Assembly: GCF_046533115.1 (NCBI RefSeq)
Contig: NZ_JAJQRC010000041.1
Coordinates: 1 to 27,089, forward strand
Direction: 5' to 3'
Origin: JAIRMO01 sp046533115
Lineage (GTDB): Bacteria > Spirochaetota > Spirochaetia > Treponematales > Breznakiellaceae
DNA: 27,089 bases
Shown here: piece by piece, positions 22,854 to 27,089 of the stretch
Numbering within the stretch: the first letter of the stretch is position 1
Layout: each line of letters opens with the position of its first letter
The notes under the pieces: model-generated
What the model was told of the DNA's origin: nothing
The model's input: the letters and a program-made list of their open reading frames with translations, nothing else
The model's database searches: none
Translations under genes and position numbers: made by a program

Positions 22854-24023
22854 ATGAAGACCACGTTCTGTCTTGTCTTGTGTTTTCTTGGCTTATCCTG
22901 GTATCCGGTCTATGCTATGCCGGGTAGAGATACGGAGAACAGCGTACCGCCCCGGCAGGAGATCAGCCTTAATTTTGCGACCGGCGGGGATACCAACATG
23001 GTTGAATTCTTTGAAAACCATATCGGACCTGCGTTTAGGGCAAAATATCCCCATATTAGGATTAATGTTGTTCATACGGGAACAGGGGATGACGGGTCCC
23101 GCGCTATTTATACCAAATGGAAAGCCCAGCTTGATGCGGGCCGCGGCGATTGGGATATGGATGCCGCCTGTGTCAATCAGTCGGTCATGGAAGATTTGAT
23201 AAAGAATAACATTATCGTTCCCTATGTGCCCCAACTCAGTAATGCCCGGTATGTAAATACCCCCGCATCTGAATACAGTTTAGGGGCTGATGTAAAGGGC
23301 TATGTGGTTCCCCTGTTTCAATCCCAGGTTGTATTGGCCTATAATCCCGCCCGGGTGAGCACCCCTCCGAAAAATTTCAATGAACTGGAAGCGTGGATCA
23401 AAGCCCATCCAAACAAATTCGGCTACAATGGCGTGGTTGGGGGTATGAGCGGCGTAGGTTTTACCGCCGGATGGCTTTACGCGAAAAGTGAAAATTACCG
23501 AACCATTGCGATAGGCCCCTACAATACCGGCATTACCGGAACCTGGCCGGGGATTATAAAACAATTAAAAGATCTGCCGGTGGTTATTACCCAGGGTAAT
23601 GCGGGTACTCTGGATATGCTTAACCGGGGCGAAATTGATATGGGTCCGGTTTGGGTAGATATGCTGCTGCTCTGGAAATCGGATGGACGGATGAACCCCA
23701 ATATCAAAATGACCCTGCCCGAACCAGGGCTGCCCGGACAGCCGATGTACCTGGTGGTGGCAAGCAAGGGGAAGAATGCCGAGGCGGCCCGGCTGTTCTG
23801 CGATTTTATGGCTGACCCGGCGGTGCAAGCGGAGTTTGTGGTGGGCAAATACACCTGGTATCCCGGTATAGACCCCAGTGCGGTTTTTGCCAAATGCAGC
23901 GAAGAATCCAAAAAGCTCTTGTTTGGGGAAATTTCTCCCGAAGAAATAGCACAAAAAGGCTTGGCCCTTCCCCTGGCCCCTTATATGACCGAAATGCAGC
24001 GGGTCTACGCCGAAGTACGGTAA
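22854..24023 (+). CDS. ABC transporter solute-binding protein (POPT/PotD-AfuA-like)
   Basis: Extracytoplasmic binding protein, 389 residues. The N-terminal signal peptide probably ends at VYA-MPG (residue 21) with no lipobox. The mature part follows the family 1/6 solute-binding pattern: an early strand LNFATGGDTNM, IRINVVHTGTGDDG, WDMDAACVNQSVMEDLI, the hinge VVPLFQSQVVLAYNPARV, FNELEAWIKAHP, and a C-terminal helix region ARLFCDFMADPAVQAEF. Related proteins bind Fe3+, polyamines, thiamine or phosphorylated compounds; the ligand cannot be chosen from these motifs. AAGGAG at 22841-22846 has a 7-nt spacer. It is the first gene of a four-gene importer operon and is followed by a terminator-like hairpin before the permeases. 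Confidence 0.88.
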   Translation: MKTTFCLVLCFLGLSWYPVYAMPGRDTENSVPPRQEISLNFATGGDTNMVEFFENHIGPAFRAKYPHIRINVVHTGTGDDGSRAIYTKWKAQLDAGRGDWDMDAACVNQSVMEDLIKNNIIVPYVPQLSNARYVNTPASEYSLGADVKGYVVPLFQSQVVLAYNPARVSTPPKNFNELEAWIKAHPNKFGYNGVVGGMSGVGFTAGWLYAKSENYRTIAIGPYNTGITGTWPGIIKQLKDLPVVITQGNAGTLDMLNRGEIDMGPVWVDMLLLWKSDGRMNPNIKMTLPEPGLPGQPMYLVVASKGKNAEAARLFCDFMADPAVQAEFVVGKYTWYPGIDPSAVFAKCSEESKKLLFGEISPEEIAQKGLALPLAPYMTEMQRVYAEVR

Positions 24024-24032
24024 ACAGAATGC

Positions 24033-24078
24033 ATCATGGTCTATTCCATTGTCAGGATGGAGTAGACCATGATTTTTT
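24033..24078 (+). terminator. Internal terminator/attenuator after the solute-binding gene
   Basis: A 17-bp stem (24033-24049 with 24057-24073, one G-U pair) with a 7-nt loop is followed by T at 24073-24078. It ends one base before the ribosome binding site of the first permease. Partial read-through would give more binding protein than membrane subunits. Confidence 0.9.
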
Positions 24079-24090
24079 AAAGGACCGGTT

Positions 24091-24981
24091 ATGCAAAATC
24101 CAGTCAAAGCAGCGGTACCGCCAAAGAACAGTGGATTAACGGGTAGTCTGCCTCGTGAAAAAACCATATATAGCATAGTGGGGATGCTCATTGTACTGCC
24201 GCCGGTTATGCTCATTTGTGTTGAATATGTATATCCCTTTATGATGTCTTTTATTTCGAGTATGCAGTATCAAGGCAGGGTATCTTTCGGAAACTACACC
24301 TATGCCTTCAAGGTTTACGGAAGGGACATTTTTTTTACAATATACGTTTCTTTTCTTTCCCTGCTGGCCGTCATGTTGATTGCGATATTCCTCGGCGGAT
24401 ACCTGACCATAAAATCAAACCGCATTATCGAATTTTTTTTTAAGATACCCCTGTTTATCCCCTTTGTGGTGGTAGGTCACGCCATGCGGACTTTTCTTGC
24501 CCCCAAGGGCTTGTTGAATTCGTTGTTAAGCCAGATTCATGTGATCAATCTGGAAGATCCGCCCGGCTTTATTTACGGAGCCCCGGGGATTGTTATTTCC
24601 CTTGCCTGGAAACAAATGGCCTTTGCCCTGCTCCTGGTTATGTCCGCCTTCCGCTCGGTTGATCAGAGTTACCTTGAAGCCGCCCGTAACTTTGGGGCAT
24701 CGACATATAAACAGATTGCGGATTTTCTGATTCCCCTTTCCCGGGGGAATATCGGTGTTACCGCAATTTTGATTGTATCATCATTTTTACAAAATTTTTC
24801 AGTGGTAATGATGATGGGGAACGGAGGAGGGGCAAAACATATTATGCTTGATATTTTTCACAGTATTAATTACTTAAATGATATGCCCCTGGCAAATGCC
24901 CTGGGGGTAATCTCCTATTTGCTTGCCCTGGGGGCGGCGGTGATTTATCTTCGGGAAGGATTAAAAAAAGATGAATCCTAG
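24091..24981 (+). CDS. ABC transporter permease (PotB/FbpB-like, first subunit)
   Basis: Inner-membrane permease, 296 residues, about six TM segments after a basic N-terminal tail of roughly 25 residues. The cytoplasmic EAA loop YLEAARNFGASTYKQIADFLIP couples to the ATPase. LFIPFVVVGHAMRTF and ISLAWKQMAFALLLVMSAF lie in the transmembrane core. AAAGGA at 24079-24084 is 6 nt before the ATG and directly follows the attenuator hairpin. Its 3' end overlaps the second permease gene by 11 nt. It forms a heterodimeric channel with the next gene product. Confidence 0.9.
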   Translation: MQNPVKAAVPPKNSGLTGSLPREKTIYSIVGMLIVLPPVMLICVEYVYPFMMSFISSMQYQGRVSFGNYTYAFKVYGRDIFFTIYVSFLSLLAVMLIAIFLGGYLTIKSNRIIEFFFKIPLFIPFVVVGHAMRTFLAPKGLLNSLLSQIHVINLEDPPGFIYGAPGIVISLAWKQMAFALLLVMSAFRSVDQSYLEAARNFGASTYKQIADFLIPLSRGNIGVTAILIVSSFLQNFSVVMMMGNGGGAKHIMLDIFHSINYLNDMPLANALGVISYLLALGAAVIYLREGLKKDES

Positions 24982-25801
24982 CGCGCTTGGCCTGCGGCCG
25001 CCAAGTATCCTCAAGATGGCGGCTAAACTGTCGGCCTACGTCCTTACGGTCTTTATTATTATCGGTCCCCTATCGGGTCTTGTCATTTGGAGTTTTGCGG
25101 CTAAATGGTATTGGCCGCATCTTTTACCCTCCGAATGGGGCCTTTTTTATTGGGCAAAGGCATTTCAAGGCCAGTTAATGAAATCTTTTCTTAACGGCAT
25201 TACTATCGCGGTAATGGTAACGGTCTTTGTGGTACTTATGGCGGTTCCCCTGGCCTATGTCCTTGCCCGTTACCGGATTCCGTTGAAACGGATTATTCTT
25301 GTGCTGTTTCTCCTGCCGCAGGCCTTTCCCTCCCTTCCCATATTCGCCAATCTTTCTACCCTGTTTTACCGTTGGGGGGTGGCGGGTAATATGGTCGGCG
25401 TTATTCTGGTCCATATCGGCGGGGCGCTTATCTATTCACTATGGACCATGGTATCGGTCTTTCAGTCTATTCCGCTTGTTCTGGAAGACGCAGCGGCCTC
25501 TATGGGCGCCAGGCGGATACGGACTTTTTTTGATGTGTCCCTGCCTCTGGCTGTTCCCGGTATAGCCGCTTCAAGCCTTTTGGTTTTTTTGTTTTCTCTG
25601 GATGAATTTACCGGAACGCTTCTAATCGGTTCTCCCTTTGTCAGAACCCTTCCGGTACAAATGTATCTTGCCTCCATTGGCTATGAGATGCAGATCGCTT
25701 CGGTAACCAGTTTGATCATTACCATACCGGGTATTCTACTGCTCTTCTGCTTTGAACGATTTATGAAAGCGGAATATCTTTCCTCCTTCGGGAGGCTTTA
25801 A
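24971..25801 (+). CDS. ABC transporter permease (PotC/FbpB-like, second subunit)
   Basis: Second inner-membrane permease, 276 residues with about six TM segments. The N-terminal TM is followed by the periplasmic WYWPHLLPSEWGL, a common feature of PotC-like permeases. The EAA loop reads LEDAAASMGARRIRTFFDVSLPLAVPG. LDEFTGTLLIG lies in the TM core near the substrate path. The start overlaps the first permease gene, with GGAAGGA several nt upstream. The ATPase begins 13 nt downstream. Confidence 0.9.
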   Translation: MNPSALGLRPPSILKMAAKLSAYVLTVFIIIGPLSGLVIWSFAAKWYWPHLLPSEWGLFYWAKAFQGQLMKSFLNGITIAVMVTVFVVLMAVPLAYVLARYRIPLKRIILVLFLLPQAFPSLPIFANLSTLFYRWGVAGNMVGVILVHIGGALIYSLWTMVSVFQSIPLVLEDAAASMGARRIRTFFDVSLPLAVPGIAASSLLVFLFSLDEFTGTLLIGSPFVRTLPVQMYLASIGYEMQIASVTSLIITIPGILLLFCFERFMKAEYLSSFGRL

Positions 25802-25814
25802 CGGGAGAGATTGT

Positions 25815-26891
25815 ATGACCCAAGTGAAGCTTAAACATATCATTAAAACATATAAAAAAAATACGGCCCTTGACGATGTTTCCCTGACACTGGAACCGGG
25901 AACGATGACGGCTGTTTTGGGGCCTTCGGGCTGTGGAAAGACAACGCTGCTGCGTATCCTTGGTGGTTTCCTCAATGCGGATGCCGGAAGGATTTTTTTT
26001 AACGATAGTGACGTTACTCTTTTGCCGCCCCAGGATCGTGGGGCGGCGCTGGTATTTCAGAATTACGCGCTCTGGCCGCACATGTCGGTGTTTGATAATA
26101 TCGCCTATGGGTTGAAGCTCCGCAAGGTCCCAAAACAGGAAATAAAAGAACGGGTTCATAACATAGTGGCCCTGGTTGATCTTGATGCGGAGGTCCTTGA
26201 AAACAGCCGGAGACCTGCCCAGTTATCCGGTGGTCAGCAGCAGCGGGTCGCCCTGGCCCGGTCCCTGGTGATTGAACCGTCCCTGTTACTCCTGGATGAA
26301 CCCTTATCCAATTTGGATGCAAAAGTCCGTTCCCGGCTTCGAATATATATTCGGGAGCTGCAGCAGAAGATAGGTATTACCGCCCTATATGTTACCCATG
26401 ATCAGGAAGAGGCCCTTTCCATTGCCGACAAAATTGTCGTTATGAACAAGGGAAAGATTATGCAGATTGGTACGCCGGAAGCAATTTATTCAAAACCAGC
26501 CAATGTGTTTGTGGCGGAATTTATCGGGGACAGCACCATTCTTCAGGGCACGGTGGGAGAAGATAATACCGTAATCCTGGCAGATACCGTGATTAGCGGT
26601 ATTCCAATACACTCATCGGATGCCACTACTCCCGTACCGGGTGACGCGGTGAACATCATTGTCCGATCGGCGGATTTTAAAATATTCCCCGTGGAACAGG
26701 ATGTTTCCGATATGGAAAATATGCTTTGTTTCCATGCGGAAGTTAAAAGCAGTATGTTTATTGGATCACAATACAAAAACCACATCCGTCTGCACAACTA
26801 TAGTTTTTTCGCCGATTGGGAAACAGATTGCTCCGGGCGTACGGTAAAACTGATAATCCCCAAAGAAAAAATACGTATGTTCAGTTTTTAG
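25815..26891 (+). CDS. ABC transporter ATP-binding protein (PotA/FbpC-like, with TOBE domain)
   Basis: Cytoplasmic ATPase, 358 residues. Walker A GPSGCGKTT (36-44), Q-loop VFQNYALWPHMSV, signature LSGGQQQR, Walker B LLLLDEPLSNLD and switch VTHDQEEAL are all intact. After about residue 235 a C-terminal TOBE-type beta domain follows (TILQGTVGEDNTVILAD, VNIIVRSADFKIFP, MFIGSQYKNHIRL). This is typical of the CUT1/POPT ATPases and often regulatory. It has GGGAGAG a few nt upstream of ATG 25815. It is the last gene of the operon; no clear terminator is seen in the 118 nt before the next gene. Confidence 0.93.
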   Translation: MTQVKLKHIIKTYKKNTALDDVSLTLEPGTMTAVLGPSGCGKTTLLRILGGFLNADAGRIFFNDSDVTLLPPQDRGAALVFQNYALWPHMSVFDNIAYGLKLRKVPKQEIKERVHNIVALVDLDAEVLENSRRPAQLSGGQQQRVALARSLVIEPSLLLLDEPLSNLDAKVRSRLRIYIRELQQKIGITALYVTHDQEEALSIADKIVVMNKGKIMQIGTPEAIYSKPANVFVAEFIGDSTILQGTVGEDNTVILADTVISGIPIHSSDATTPVPGDAVNIIVRSADFKIFPVEQDVSDMENMLCFHAEVKSSMFIGSQYKNHIRLHNYSFFADWETDCSGRTVKLIIPKEKIRMFSF

Positions 26892-26941
26892 AGATTCCCT
26901 TGCCCTAACTACTTTTGTCCCATGAGCCGTCCCTACATGGC

Positions 26942-26970
26942 TTGGAAAAGAACCGTAAAACAGGTATACT
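26942..26970 (+). promoter_or_regulatory. Predicted promoter of the Rpn-type gene
   Basis: TTGGAA (26942-26947), a 17-nt spacer, then TATACT (26965-26970). Confidence 0.6.
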
Positions 26971-27009
26971 TATAAAGAGCGGTATTCTCTAAAGGACAGA
27001 CGATCGGAT

Positions 27010-27089
27010 ATGATGAAAGAACGGTTAAACCCTCTCAATGATTACATTTTTCTCAGAATCATGGGGGAAAAGGGGGACGAGGAACAACT
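27010..27089 (+). CDS. Rpn family PD-(D/E)XK nuclease/transposase, 5' fragment
   Basis: Only the first 26 codons are present; the gene runs off the window. The peptide NPLNDYIFLRIMGEKGDEEQ matches the N-terminus typical of Rpn (recombination-promoting nuclease, formerly transposase_31/YhgA-like) proteins, which read like NPLNDYLFKKIFGEEGNEE. Family members are DNA nucleases that raise recA-independent recombination and are often multi-copy. Two adjacent ATGs (27010, 27013) follow AAAGGA at 26991-26996. The catalytic PD-(D/E)XK motif lies beyond the window and cannot be checked. Confidence 0.75.
   Translation, partial: MMKERLNPLNDYIFLRIMGEKGDEEQ

Overview
The window reads as chromosomal DNA of a treponeme-like spirochaete, possibly one from an insect gut. 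This is inferred from several things seen here: GC-rich codon use, a secreted protein of the treponemal DUF2259 type, a solute-binding protein whose signal peptide ends in AGGRKEA, a very large repeat-rich lipoprotein, and an Rpn/PD-(D/E)XK transposase-nuclease start at the right edge. No rRNA or other diagnostic marker is present, so the species is not fixed.

Left part (1-7.1 kb): cell-wall and translation-factor housekeeping. murE, a small membrane/coiled-coil protein and a DUF2804 protein lie on the minus strand. They diverge from murD and an EpmA-type EF-P lysine ligase on the plus strand. A LEA14/WHy-type lipoprotein faces back toward epmA.

Middle (7.1-11.7 kb): a five-gene plus-strand operon behind a perfect TTGACA-16-TATAAT promoter. 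It holds two tandem Xi-class glutathione transferases (glutathionyl-hydroquinone reductase type), then the permease, ATPase and solute-binding protein of a polar amino-acid ABC importer. A two-way terminator ends it and also serves an elongator tRNA-Met on the minus strand. Coupling thiol-dependent reductases to an importer suggests uptake of glutathione, cystine or a related thiol.

11.9-16.7 kb: a CTP-dependent lipid kinase-like (DGK1/SEC59) membrane protein, an 8-TM unknown protein, a DUF2259 secreted protein, a small unknown protein, a TolB/PD40-repeat protein and a ferredoxin-domain aldo/keto reductase. The unknown, TolB-like and reductase genes form a tight minus-strand operon.

16.7-20.05 kb: an 852-residue lipoprotein preceded by a leader of about 270 nt. 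The leader can fold into an elaborate RNA: a three-way junction with a possible loop-junction pseudoknot, a mutually exclusive 5' hairpin and a 13-bp GC hairpin. This is the best candidate for an undescribed regulatory element in the window.

20.05-27.1 kb: mannose-1-phosphate guanylyltransferase carrying an in-frame repeat insert, acetate kinase, and a four-gene POPT-type (Fe3+/polyamine/thiamine-like) ABC importer with an internal terminator after the solute-binding gene. The truncated Rpn-type gene closes the window.

A second theme is start sites. Several genes that lack a Shine-Dalgarno sequence have a -10 box only 5-8 nt before the start codon, the geometry of leaderless mRNAs.
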